Source of the DNA: Platerodrilus igneus
Taxonomy: Eukaryota > Arthropoda > Insecta > Coleoptera > Lycidae
Direction: 5' to 3'
Length of the DNA stretch: 64,000 nt
Assembly (NCBI GenBank): GCA_036346225.1
Contig: JARFIW010001346.1
Location: 1 to 64,000 of the forward strand
The notes below the pieces were generated by a model. The model was not told the origin of the DNA, did not search any database, and saw only the letters and a list, made by a program, of their open reading frames with translations. This document shows, in pieces, positions 36,949 through 48,026 of this stretch (positions are counted from its first letter, which is position 1; every line of letters starts with the position of its first letter). The position numbers and the translations under genes were made by a program.

Positions 36949-38833
36949 CATTAAATTATAGCATTACTCACGTTTATTTATCATACTATTCTCGTCGTAC
37001 TTAAACTTAGATAGTTAAACATTACTCTGTAAGTTAGTTTTCAGTAAAAGAATGTCAAAAATGTCGTAGTTATTTGAGATATATATCATTATTGTACAAT
37101 AATAAGGATGTATTATTTCTGTACTTTTATAATTTAAAAACTCTCTTTCACTAAACCAACACTCTACAGACAGATGTATGTCTTTATAGAACTGCATGAA
37201 AGGGTTGAGACAAAAGATTTTGGTTATAATTAGAGAAAACTTATGAATGTCAAACAGGTTTGATATTCCCACAATAAAGGAGATATGAATTTTAATTTCA
37301 ATTAATATACCAACCTCGTGCTAAGAAAATTGATGTTACATAAAATGCTTTTAACCAAAAGTTGCAGGTAAAGAGAAAACCTGTCCAAATAAGTATTTAT
37401 TTGTCTCCAACTGTGTTAAAAGAACTCTATTTTGATACTATTTTCTGACATTAAAGTTGACGTTTTTGTTACAGAGGTATTTATGTGTGTTGTTAAGCAA
37501 CACTTTAAAGCCTAGGATAAACTGTAGGTTTAGCTCCTATGTTTAAAAGTGCTGCTTAGTAACCTGCAAATTTTCATTAAATGCAGTAATAAAATCTGTC
37601 AACCAGTACAAAATTTTTAATATTTGGTGATTTTGTATGATGGTTTTCTTGGTTGCAGCCAAAGTAGTATGTGTTTTTCGGCTCAAATGTAGTTTTGTTT
37701 GATTGGCAAGATTTGCTTTTCAAACAAAGTGCCATTTTTAATCCTAATAACACAATCTACTATTTATGAAAAGTGACTTTTCTCAACTGTCAATTCTGAT
37801 AGTTTTCCAAAAATAAAAACGGTATTATAATTGTTGTCGGTCATGCTAGTCTCCTCTTTGAAAAATAATATCACAGATGCTGGGGCAACATATATTTGTG
37901 ATTTATTTGACAGTTCTTAATTGATTAAAAAAAAATACATCCAAATTGAACTATTTACACCTTTATAATAATTTGTACATAGCACTATCTTGGTCTCAAA
38001 ACTAAAAGTAAGTGTTCCTTCCATATATTACATTTCTTGATTATCTTACTAATTTAAAAATGTTTACTTAAACACAAACTTTTGCAAAACAACTTAACTA
38101 TATGGTGTTCGTAAATAAAAGCCGAAATAAATTAGATTTTATGTTACACAAAAAGTCTGTGTTCAGAAAATATTTTGAATTAGTAATTTAATAAAGTTTC
38201 TGATTATGTACTACCAACAATATAGAAATAGGGTACAGTGCATTGTTTTATATGTTAATCAGATTGTGCATCAGTGTTTATGCCACTTTTTGCCAATCTT
38301 TGAAAAACAATCAAAATTAAAAGTAATTTAAAATCTGAAGGCAGCTTTTCCACATATCATGTGTTATCATTTTTCAAGCACACGCTATCCGCAAAACTGA
38401 AATTTACTTAGAGCTTTCAATAAAAACGATCCATGATGTGGACTATGTGTACCCTGTAATATTAATAAAATGCAGAAGACGGCTTCTACAATGTGAATGA
38501 TGAGTTGACTCCTGTGTGGTGGTAATGCGTACCTAAAGGTGGAAATAATGCATATGTATAATACAAAACATTTAATGTTGTAAATGTCTTATAAGTAACT
38601 GTGAAGTAAATACTAAACAAAAATAAAACAATTTTTTCTTACAAGTATGTAGCATTGCACATAAACAGAAAAAGATAAAGATTCTACATAAAAAAAATTG
38701 TAGTTTTGTACAATGGAGACTTTAAAGAGCATATAAAACATGTCGGGTTGTTTACCTTACAAACTAGTGCATTATTTCAATGACAATTTTTTGGCATTTT
38801 TCACAAAAAGTGTTGTTTTTATATCCATACTGA
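36949..38833. other. Non-coding stretch, nothing recognised
   Basis: AT-rich sequence between the integrase-core remnant and the HECT-like fragment. An 85-codon minus-strand ORF at 37015-37272 has no recognisable domain. Confidence 0.45.
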
Positions 38834-39400
38834 CTATACAATGTACATCGACCAAATATTTGAATTTAGAACGTTTGATAGTTCAAATTTAAATTCCCTG
38901 AAGGAGTCATAAGTTGTCCGAACAACTAAAATGTTATTGCATGTGTGAAATGTGAGATGTCGTACTGCCCCACGAAGATCATTAAATTCTACCATGATGT
39001 TTCTACAGGTAATCATGTCGGCCCCTGTAACAAACCTTAGAAAGTGCGCGAGTAGAGGACCATCTGCTTCTCTCAAAAAACGCTTAACAAAATTTAAAGT
39101 TTTTTCTTTTTCAGAAGACATTGTCCCATCCAGCACGATTAACATATCAGTAATTTTTTTGGCGCTGATTTTACTATCTTCATAAATGCTATCCAACGCA
39201 TCTCCAGTCATAAGATTTTGGTTAAGTATTTTTGAAAACATTTTAAAATAAACATAAGTTTTTTGTATAAATTCAGTGTGCGCAAGCTCCTGCGATACAG
39301 AACGTATATTTGTTTTATTAACTATTGATTTACACTCAACATTGCACATGACCTCTATCAATTCCTCACTGCCAAACATCATCAAAGTTATTAAGAGCAT
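38834..39400 (-). CDS. HECT-like domain fragment
   Basis: A 188-codon open frame ending with the pattern FLRFVTGADMI, IMVEFNDL, RHLTFHTCNNILVV, TTYDSFREFKFEL and W at the extreme C-terminus. This resembles the C-lobe of HECT-like proteins annotated in invertebrates as G2/M-phase E3 ligase-like; the Thr-Cys in HTC is where a HECT catalytic Cys would sit. It may be a last exon: an AG acceptor-like TTTGGCAG lies at about 39372 on the minus strand, just where the reading frame upstream (MDDVDFLKNALNNFDDVW, 39423-39366) goes out of phase. Either a real terminal exon or the remains of a multi-copy gene. Confidence 0.55.
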   Translation of the reverse strand: MLLITLMMFGSEELIEVMCNVECKSIVNKTNIRSVSQELAHTEFIQKTYVYFKMFSKILNQNLMTGDALDSIYEDSKISAKKITDMLIVLDGTMSSEKEKTLNFVKRFLREADGPLLAHFLRFVTGADMITCRNIMVEFNDLRGAVRHLTFHTCNNILVVRTTYDSFREFKFELSNVLNSNIWSMYIV

Positions 39401-39449
39401 TTTTTAAAAAGTCTACGTCATCCATGGAAATATAAAGAAAGTATAAATC

Positions 39450-39650
39450 TAGGGATGGCAACGGGCCCGGGCTTTGGCCCAGCCCGGCCCGAAGCCCGGC
39501 CCGAATATCAAGCCGGGTTTCGGACCGGGCCGGCAAAATCTTTTTCGGGCCCAAGCCGAGCCAAGCAGGTGTCGGGCCCGGGCCGGACCGGGCCCGACTC
39601 GTCAAGTATTTCGGGATTTTCGGGCTATTTCGGGCCGGCCCAAAGTTTAT
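39450..39650. repeat. GC-rich CCCGGGC/GGCCCGG repeat, hAT-like subterminal region
   Basis: Begins TAGGGATGGCAACGGGCCCG and runs through about 190 bases of overlapping GGGCC, CGGGC and GGCCCG words, far above local GC content. A short TAGGGATGGCAA-type end followed by GC-rich subterminal repeats is what several insect hAT families show. Open frames here are compositional artefacts (poly Pro/Gly/Ala). Confidence 0.65.
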
Positions 39651-41070
39651 GTAACGAAATATAAAATTTATTGATTTAGTAAAAGATTCCATTTAATAAT
39701 TTCTTTAGTTGTCTTTTAAGCAAAATTATAATTAACGCTCCTTTTAATATATCACCCAGGTACAGTTACACACATATTGGTATGTGTGTGATAATGGAAG
39801 TAAGTCGAAAATGTTTTGATTTACACTGATTTGTGAATTTCGGTTTCTTTCGATAAGTAATATTCACTTCTTTCCACTTTTTCAAAAAATTTGAAATAGA
39901 AATTGTCCGTGTTATATTTAATTAATTTGAAAGAGTATTGCAATATATGTTAATTGAGCTGGTTTATTTTATTATACTTATTAATTAACTTATATTGTGG
40001 CCCCGCACTGAAGATTATTTATGAATAAATCGAAACCACTCTGTATATGTAAAAATATTAAAAACTGCACGATTCCAAAAAAACCAGTTCAATTATATTT
40101 AATTATTTAAATGTATCTTTTGTTAAAAAACATACCGAATACAATGCGATTAGTTTTTTATAGCTTTAAATAACAGATGAATATAGAAAATTAAAATGTA
40201 AACACTAAATAATATTCTATGTTTCGGATCCTAAAAAGGTATAAAGAAAAATCGTGATATCATAAAGGGTATATACAAAAATAACGGAAGAAAGTAAATA
40301 TTATTTTAACAGAGGTGTCTTTAGCTGCTACTATCTGCAGGCTTAGTCCAATAATGGATACCCATAAAATTTATAATTTGCATTTTAGGTCGCATATTTT
40401 AAACAGCTGTAGTAGTTGGTAAATGCGGTAGTAGTTTAATTTTAGAGGTTTTTGCTTCATCGAACTTTTTCTATTACGATTTATTTTCCTCAAATTTTGT
40501 GAACTAGCAAGGAATGTACCTGATTCCAGCGTGTTTTAACAAAAGCCGTGAAAATTTGGATTTATTATTTCAAACGGTTTTGTTATCTCTTTTACGCATT
40601 AGGCGGCATGCGCCTGTGTTTCATGCTGGTATTTATTTTTATTTTGGTAAGTCTTTGCAATTTTTTCACTTCCTGTGCACTTAGCGTTGCTTGACCCATG
40701 AGACAAAAATTTATTGCAGATGCGACTATTTCGGCTTCTTTCCTATTAAATATAAATAAGTTGAATTCTGTTTCTGCACTCTGATTTAAAACATAAAGAT
40801 TTCTTTATTTAGTGCACTGTTTTAAAAATATTATAACCAAGATTCTAAATTTTGAGCTATCCGTTTTTAATCACAATGTCGGATTTCAATAGTGAGGATA
40901 GCGTGGAGGGATCCAGATTATTAACCTCGACAAAGTGAATCGGTAACTGACAACACATGACTTGGAGACATAGATAAAAGTTCGCGAAATAAACATTTAG
41001 TGTCAGACAATTCTAAAGCGCGGAGCAATTTAGTAAGTCTTTGAGTTTACCCCAATTTCAACAAGTATAA

Positions 41071-41269
41071 AAACTACAAAATGTGAGATATGCCAAAAGG
41101 AAAAGAACTTAAATCTTCATCCAATCTTAAAAGGCATTTAAAAACAAAATATTTAAAAGAATATCGAGATCTCTATCCGCAGACTGAAGACCGAGCTGAA
41201 AATGAAGTTGCAGGTAGATCTAGTACAGTGTCTCGCCAAAAAACCATTTCGGAAATATTCCAGTGCAAG
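41071..41269 (+). pseudogene. BED-type zinc finger exon of a hAT-like transposase
   Basis: A TGT-GAG-ATA-TGC pair (CEIC at 41082-41093) is followed, after a one-base frame change, by ELKSSSNLKRHLKTKYLKEY (41105-41160). This is the BED finger pattern with the last His replaced by Tyr. The exon ends at AAG|GTAAGT (donor at 41270). BED fingers start hAT transposases and related host genes. No downstream catalytic part was found, so this is a fragment; it could belong to the element whose end is at 39450. Confidence 0.6.
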
Positions 41270-41274
41270 GTAAG

Positions 41275-42200
41275 TGTAAAACCTACTTTTCCATTTTTTT
41301 AAGAGTTAAGAAAATTTCATATAATTAACCATAAAACCGTAACAATAATACAATGTTATCCAATAATGCTTGTTTTTATCTCTAAAAAGTACCACACATG
41401 TGTGTAGTAACTAGCACAGCTAAGGTGTCAGGTCAAAGAACCTCATTTTTAAATTGGTTTTATGTTTGTTATTATTTTATTAATAGCTTTAATTGAACAT
41501 TTTTTACTTCCGTTTTATTGCAATCGCCAGCATAGTAAAATCTTTTAAGTGAACCATCGACAAAACCTGGAAAAACAGCCGCAGAAAAACCAACGGATAA
41601 AAAAGTTGTAAAACTGAAAGAAAGTCGATGATAAGAGAAATTAATTATTATCCTGTTTAAAATTCTTATTGCATTCGAATTGTCTAAATTATAGTGTAAG
41701 TAAGTAAATGTAAAGTGATAACTAATTAATTTTTTCATATGTATTGCAGTTTCGAACTCCCGGCAGACAAAGCACGTTGCCAGTTATTTCATTAATCCAA
41801 TATGAATAAATTATTATAAAACACTCACAATGATAATACCACATAAAACATTCAAACTTTATTTACAAATTACTGTGCATACATAAATAAAGTACGTGCG
41901 CAAATAAATGCAGTTTTCTTTTTCTATGCATTATCCCGTGGCTGATTTACGCACAGACTATACTTTCCGTCGTTTTTTTCTTTCCTCGATTTTCATCCGT
42001 CAAATTTTTTTATTGTATGCGGCTTATTTTGGAGTTTTTCCAGTTTTAAATAAGTAATGTTATACAGCTTGCTTATTTACATAATATCGGGAAATAAAAA
42101 TTGGGTTTTAATATATAAAATGTAGAATCTCACAGGACTACGTTTTTTTATAACAAGTTTCGGGATATCGAGTAAGAATTGTGAAAAAAGGGCGTGAATG
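41275..42200. other. Non-coding stretch
   Basis: Possible intron and flank of the BED exon. An acceptor-like ATTGCAG lies near 41750, but the sequence after it shows no hAT domain. Confidence 0.4.
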
Positions 42201-42221
42201 TCAAAATCAATATAATATAGT

Positions 42222-42350
42222 GATGGACACGAACTATGTTCGGTTCAGTTATAGGTTCGGTTCGATTTTTTGAACCGAACCAGACTTTTTTTCTAACTGA
42301 ACATAGAACCGCACCGGTAAGTAAACTTTTCAAACCGAACCACATGCTCA
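42222..42350. repeat. GAACCGAACC/GGTTCGGTTC repeat cluster with hairpin
   Basis: TAGTGATGGACACGAAC is followed by several copies of GGTTCGGTTC and GAACCGAACC. One pair makes a perfect 10-bp stem around GATTTTTT (about 42253-42280). The start resembles the TAGGGATGGCAACGG start at 39450, suggesting another hAT-type terminal region, but the other end was not found. Confidence 0.5.
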
Positions 42351-42687
42351 AGGTTTGATTTCTATTCAGGGCAAAAGGTTCTCGATTTTTAAATACAAAT
42401 TTAGTTTGCTTTAAGCATTTAAGAAATATAACAATTTTTAAATGTACATTGGTAATCGAGTCCTATAAGTCAATAGATACAAAATGTATCAGGTATTGAG
42501 GTTACACATCTATGCTACAAAATAAATTTTCCCATCCAAGCGGCAAGCAGCACGCTGGTGGGTCAAAAAGTTTTGTTTTTTTTTATACATCGTGGAAAAC
42601 TTATTTCTATTTGACACTCTGCAGGATGTATAATTAATTGCTTACTTGATATTTACTTATATAACCATATAGAAACACTTAACTATA

Positions 42688-43762
42688 CAGGATGCCCCAA
42701 CAACAAACTTTCATTAAAGAAATCTCAAAACTTACAATTCCTGAAAAATTGAAACTTTGCATGTAGGGGTTACTCAATAAGGCAAATTTAGCTAAGATAT
42801 TTTCAACGTTGTGAAACTTCCGGTTATATCGAAAGTAACTGTCAATTTCATTATTTTAAATGGCATACTCCACATTTTATTGCTTATTTGAATAGTGCGC
42901 GAGTAGATTATTATTTTGATATTAGGGTTTGTAAAACTATTTTCAATTGTTTTGCTTCCGGTAATTTTTTCTCTTAAAAAGTGCACTTTGGAAGATCAGA
43001 GAAATGGTATTAATAAACATTTTATTAAAACGGTTTGTACGTTGTGTTTGCATAACACCGTAACAAATGTTTCTCAATCTCAATAACACTAACATAGTTT
43101 TTACAATTTAATAACGCGAATTTAAAAACTAATAATAAATTAGAATAAGCAATGAAATTCGTTAACAAATATTTGTACTTTGCTTGAGCTCAATTTATTA
43201 AAAAAATTATGTATAACTTTAATTTCCGCAAAACCATAAATGAAAGCAAAATTAAAGAAAATTAAACACAAACCGAAATTTTCCAAATAACTGATTATGC
43301 ATTTATGCTCGTTCATGTCAAGATATAAAAAAATGGGGGTTCAATTATAAAAATTACATAATTTTTCAATTTGGAATTTTTCACCTTCTAAAATTGTAAA
43401 AACTATTTTATTGTTTTTATTAAAAAACATTTCTTAAGGTGTAATAAAAACACAACCTACAATCCGTTTTGATTAAATGTGTATTAACACGATTTTTTAG
43501 ATCAATAATTCCTGGATGCACAACAATTGAAGATACATGCACTTAAATCAAAATAACCATCTACTAAAGCACCATTCATATATGCAATAAAATACAGTAT
43601 GTGCTATTTAAAATAATTAATATGACAGATATTTGCAAGACTTCAAAACTATTTTAGCTATAGTTTTGCCTTGTTCGGTAACTCCTACACAAAGTTTTAA
43701 TTTGCCAGCAAAATTGTAGTTTTTAAAATACTTTTAATGGAAGCTCGGTGTGGGACATCCTG
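42688..43762. mobile_element. Mariner-type non-autonomous element with TA target duplication
   Basis: Ends CAGGATGCCCCA (left) and TGGGACATCCTG (right) are inverted, and each is flanked by TA. The inverted similarity continues inward for about 110 bases (ATTGAAACTTTGCATGTAGG near 42751 against CCTACACAAAGTTTTAAT near 43685; AAGGCAAATTTAGCTAA against its partner near 43665). Length is 1075 bp. No transposase reading frame remains. TA duplications and a CAGGNTG-type end fit the Tc1/mariner superfamily. Confidence 0.82.
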
Positions 43763-43764
43763 TA

Positions 43765-44409
43765 TACATGTGTTTGTTCATATTAAAGAGCTAGATTCTT
43801 TGTAATTATATGTTATTGTTTTACTCAATACGTAGCAGTTCTATATATATCACGATGGCAGCGTTTCCATACTTTTGAAGAACCCTGCACATATTAATTT
43901 TGAACATTTTTATAGATAAGATTGTCGGCCTTTCTTTCATAATAATTAAAATTTCCAGTTAAACATGCGACAAAAAAATATTCATAGACTACGAAGTAAT
44001 ATCTACCTGATACGAGAGACTTGAATAGTCAGTTCTCTGAACGGATGCTAGCACATTCTCGAAATGTAGAGCTATACACAAGCAATCTGTAAAATGAAAA
44101 TTAGCAACGTTCTTTGTTTAGAATATGGGGAAACAATATTCAGTCAAATTTTGAATACTTTCCTTTAAATATGGTACTATATACTAGTAGTAGTACATGA
44201 GTTCTAAAATGTATTTTGTTGCTTAAGGTTGAAGTTTGACGCAAGTCACCTTCTATTTTGAATTGCCTGTGCAAGTGTGCATCAATTCCAAACACCTTTG
44301 GAACCTTCGAGGTTAAAATGATACTATAAACTATATTTTATTAAAGTTGATATATTCAACTTTTGTAGAAAAGCATAATAATAGTAAAGAAGTATTTTTA
44401 TACATTATA
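43765..44409. other. Non-coding stretch, nothing recognised
   Basis: AT-rich sequence between the mariner-type element and the 3' end of the LINE. Confidence 0.45.
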
Positions 44410-45661
44410 ATTTTAATTAAGGGCGGCTATGCTTGCGGCCACGTCCCCACTGCTCCACCCGAAGGTACTACACTGGGTTCAAACGCGAAAATATAAACGT
44501 GCTCCTAATTATTCTAACTTCAAAATTAACACATCCTAAATAAAAATCTAACACTTGAAACAAAAACTTAAAATAGGGTTTGATTGATGGTATCCCTAGC
44601 GTTGATTTGGAGTGTGCCCTATCAACAAGACACAAACAAAATGAATGGGGAGGGATCCGTAATGACGGATAGCAGCCGCCAGCTCTGCTTACCGGTGCGA
44701 CCTGAAGGGTCGACTTAAAACTATCCAAATCTAGCTAACTAATTTAAAATGGATTCAAATTTTCTAAGAATACGGCAAATATTAATAGTGAATCCAGCTA
44801 TTTTACCTGTCCTATAAATTTACACATTTGTTTTCCCTGGTCTAAGTAATTTGTTAGCATAGGTCCGTCCCTAGCTTTCCCTATCATTCCCTAACTGATT
44901 TATATTGTAATTACAATCTTCTCAGACAATCTTCTTTCCTATATATAAACTGCCACCAAAAATGGCGGCAGAACGTCAAACAAAGCATTATACCGGCTAG
45001 CGCCATTACGCACAAAATGTGCTCGTTAAATTATTTCAAATCTACTAATTATCATAAATAAATGCTTATGCGAGCACAACCGCCACAATTTTGTTCTTAC
45101 CTCGTTAATATATTTCTCCAGCATCCGAAGATCTGGCCCTCTGGATACATTTAAACTTACTGCTAGGGGGAAATGGATATGCACTGCTAAAGTTTCGGTG
45201 GGTATGCACTACTCGTCCTGGGGGGTCACAATCACTATCACTTCACTTTTAAGTCCTGGAGGGATGCGCGGTTCACTCTACTTTATTAATTATTTTATTC
45301 CTTTGTTTATTTCAATGATTTAATTTAATGAGGGTTTTTGATTTATATGTTCTTATTTATTTATTTGCCCGGATTAAGTTTTAAGTTTTTATTTATTCCC
45401 GATTTCCGCGCGTATAAGGTTAGATAGTGGTCATAGTGATTGTATTAGTGGTGCGGGGGTTGTCGTGCATATGAACTTTTATAAATATTATGATAATTTT
45501 TTTTTGTTTTTTAGTTTTTGTTTAATTTTTTTTTATTTTTTGTTTTTATTTATTTTTTTCCCCTGTTTTTTTAATTATTTAAATACAGGTTTTGGTTACC
45601 AAACTCATATCATTTAACGCCAGATATAAATCTAAAATTTCCAATACTACCCCCTTCCGAT
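44410..45661 (-). mobile_element. Probable 3' untranslated region of the RNase H-bearing LINE
   Basis: Sequence following the LINE stop codon on the minus strand. Boundaries are uncertain. A T-rich block at 45500-45560 could be a poly(A) end, or the UTR could continue to about 44410. The latter is suggested by a block at 44440-44470 that matches the 3' part of the SINE (CCGAAGGTACTACACTGG against CCGAAGGTACTACATTGG); SINEs commonly borrow the 3' end of their partner LINE. Confidence 0.35.
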
Positions 45662-46219
45662 TTACGCGCGGTTATCGCTGTCTAATCTCTCGACCCTTCC
45701 CGCGAACTCTTTAAAGGCTGTCCAGAACGCCTTCTGGTTATCCACTTCCCCAACTTCCTCTAGGCTCTTTGGCCTTGCTAGGCCTAAGATAGCTAATTTG
45801 CTATCAGCTAGACCTCGATTTGCCGCCTCAAGCGGGCAGTCGAAAAGCACGTGCTCTGCTCTGCCCTCACCGCATTCGCAGCGGTCGTTGTCGGTTAAAC
45901 TGAATCTTTGTAAATACGCTTTTAGGGCACCGTGCCCTGTTATCAGTTGCACCATTTTATGATCGAGTTCTACCTCGATATTACCTCTAGCTTCTAAGCT
46001 CGGTATGAATTTGGGGGTCAACCTGCCCGTGGCAGCGTTGTTCCACCTCTCTTCCCATTGTCTGATTGACTTTTCGCGCAGCTTTCTTTTAATTAGAGAC
46101 CTCGGTATCGACAAATGTGATATCCGAAAGTCGCCCGTCGCGGCCTCTTTAGCTAATTCATCAGCCCTATCGTTCCCTACGTTACCATCGTGCGACCTAA
46201 CCCAACAGAACTTTAAACG
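45662..46219 (-). pseudogene. 5'-truncated LINE ORF2: RNase H end and C-terminal Cys domain (I/R1/Loa type)
   Basis: Continuous minus-strand reading from 46213. The RNase H C-terminal motif FCWVRSHDGNVGNDRADELA (about 46209-46150) is followed by a linker, QWEERWNNAATG (near 46057), and a C-terminal Cys/His cluster CECGEGRAEHVLFDC (near 45890-45845). RNase H plus this terminal cluster is seen in I, R1 and Loa-type LINEs. EN and RT are absent: the copy is cut at about 46219, where it abuts ORF X of the Polinton copy A, as expected of a 5'-truncated LINE insertion. The 150-codon C-terminal frame is undamaged, so the insertion is fairly recent. Confidence 0.8.
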
Positions 46220-46220
46220 A

Positions 46221-46438
46221 AGGGTCTAGAAAAGAGGAAATTGATTGAAACATATATAATGCAAAACTTTGTAACTGATATGCTTGCACTAGGTTGTCCT
46301 AAGCTATCGGAGTTAAAAATCAACAATCGTTTAAAATATAACATCCATTGTTGTAGACACAGCAATAATAATTTGCAATGCGCAAATCAAAATACCTTTT
46401 TATTAAAAGAATGGCTTGATAATAATAAAAAACAATAG
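46221..46438 (+). pseudogene. ORF X, copy A (C-terminal third)
   Basis: Starts in phase at the LINE junction (GLEKRKLIETYIMQN) and runs intact to TAG at 46436-46438. It matches the ORF X C-termini at 55398-55672 and 61573-61075, including the conserved CPKLSELK, HCCRH and CA.QN residues, which may form a zinc site. The N-terminal two thirds are absent on the far side of the LINE, so the insertion was accompanied by, or followed by, a deletion. Confidence 0.8.
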
Positions 46439-46590
46439 AAAGATTTTGTCTGTATTATTTATTTTAATATAATTTTACAATGTTAGCCTTACAAAATTCC
46501 TTTATAATAATAATAAAAAACAATAGAAAGATTTTGTCTGTATTATTTATTTTAATATAATTTTACAATGTTAGCCTTATTAACTATTAT
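46429..46590. repeat. 78-bp tandem duplication in the ORF X/integrase intergene
   Basis: About 60 bases beginning AAAAAACAATAGAAAGATTT and including TTATTTTAATATAATTTTAC occur twice, at 46429-46490 and 46507-46570. The same block occurs once in copy B (about 55678-55740) and, inverted, in copy C (61030-61085). It includes TTTATT, which on the minus strand is an AATAAA signal for the integrase transcript. Confidence 0.85.
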
Positions 46591-46601
46591 TATAACAACT
46601 T

Positions 46602-47570
46602 CTAGCAAACATTATTTTTATCGATCCAGCTATTGTGTACGTTAGAGAAGCCTAACCATTTTACAAATACTTTATTTCCACTCTTTCTTAGGACTTTTCT
46701 ACCAGGTAAATTCCTGGATGTTTAACCTTTGCAACTCCGTTTCATAAAATGCACCTTTGATTTCTTTCTCAACTTGATCTTCTAATATATATGTTGTAGG
46801 ATTGGTTACGTTTACCTTTTTAATCTTAAAATTTCATTTGACCAGTTTGGCGTGTAACCTTTCGTAAATGCTTCCTGTGTTTACTAATCCTCACACTGTC
46901 TTTAATTGAATATTTTGGTATTTTGGTTGCAAGTTTGATGTGGGTAAATGATGATTTAAGAATAGTTTTTCATTTGATTTATCAACTTTTACAGGTTTGA
47001 CTCCGATAGTATTGTGAACTGTATTGTTGTATTGTTTCACAATATCGCTTAAATTTTTATCCAATTGTAAGAACCGTTCAGGTTAAACAATCGCCACATT
47101 TTTCCTTTAAAGTTCTAATTACACGTTCCACAATGCATGCTTTCTTTGTAGAAAAACACTATAATGGTTTATGCCATATGTCTGCATTAAGGATTGAAAG
47201 TGTTTGTTATAATATTCTTTACCAAAATCAGACTGCAAATTTCTTGGCGGATTTTAAATTTATTTAAAATTGTTTTCATTGCAGCAGTAACATCAATACC
47301 CGTTTTACTTTTAAGTGGTACAGCCCATACGTATTTGGAGAAACAATCAATAACTACTAAAATGTATTTAAATCCTTTGTTTGTTTGCGAATATGGTAGC
47401 ATTTCAATCAAATCGGTCTGAAGAAGGTCATTTAAACCTTTTACTATCACTTTGCGTCTCTTGAAATTTATTCTTGCTGGTTTATGAGGTTCATTTACTA
47501 TATCCTCTTTCACTTTTGATGAGCAACTATCATAATACTTTTTATAATCAGGATTTATTAAATACAATTA
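46602..47570 (-). pseudogene. Polinton integrase, copy A
   Basis: Retroviral-like (rve) integrase that would insert the element. Read leftwards: an N-terminal part (LINPDYKKYYDSC, near 47560), then KVIVKGLNDLLQTDLIEMLP with the first catalytic Asp, YILVVIDCFSKYVWAVPLKS (near 47365), then after a frame change the second Asp region and the Glu in shifted frame (IVERVIRTL near 47125). The C-terminal chromodomain-like part ends HNSWIDKN...C at the stop 46602. Several small indels relative to copy B show neutral decay. It is tail-to-tail with ORF X, 160 bases away. The N-terminal zinc domain is not obvious. Confidence 0.88.
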
Positions 47571-47581
47571 ATGAAATACTT

Positions 47582-48026
47582 CTATGTTTGAATGTCGTGG
47601 GCTCCACTTGCTTTGAAAGGAACTTTTAATATAAAATCAAGAACCATTGTGGTATTGTTTATGATAGCACCGCTGTCACGAAAGCTGATTACATCCATAC
47701 GTTTAAGCAAAAATCCTTGTAACTGTGCAATTACATAACTTTTTTCGTTTATAAGAATTTCAATGTCTTGCGGGTATCCTATAATATTCTCAATGACTGC
47801 TTCCTCATAAGGAAATTTATAATTATGTTTAATGTTGAAAATAAGGAATGTCTTGTCACCGTCGAGGAATGTATTAGAGTAAAACGTTGCTACTACCGTG
47901 TAATGTAGCATATGTAACTTGTACTCAATCAAGGTTTCAAAACCTTCACTTTTGTTTTCATATTCCTGTTCACTTATATCTATTTTACGGTTATGTAAGT
48001 GCCTTCCAAATTTGTCAATTGTAATA
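47582..48026 (-). CDS. Polinton-associated protein starting IDKFGRHLH, unknown role
   Basis: Open from about 48026 to the stop at 47582. It begins DDITIDKFGRHLHNRK (near 48020) and continues with ATFYSNTFLDGDKTFLIF, then VPFKASGAHDIQT at the end. I associate a DKFGR start with structural or accessory proteins of Polintons but cannot name a function. The beta-rich, hydrophilic composition would fit a virion protein. No ATG was seen at the 5' end, so the start is uncertain. The C-terminal part (47582-47660) reappears at 56720-56790 in copy B. Confidence 0.55.

Noticed and set aside
39366..39692. Overlapping long ORFs on both strands rich in Pro, Gly and Ala
   Set aside because: They are read from the GC-rich CCCGGGC repeat in several frames; this is composition, not coding.
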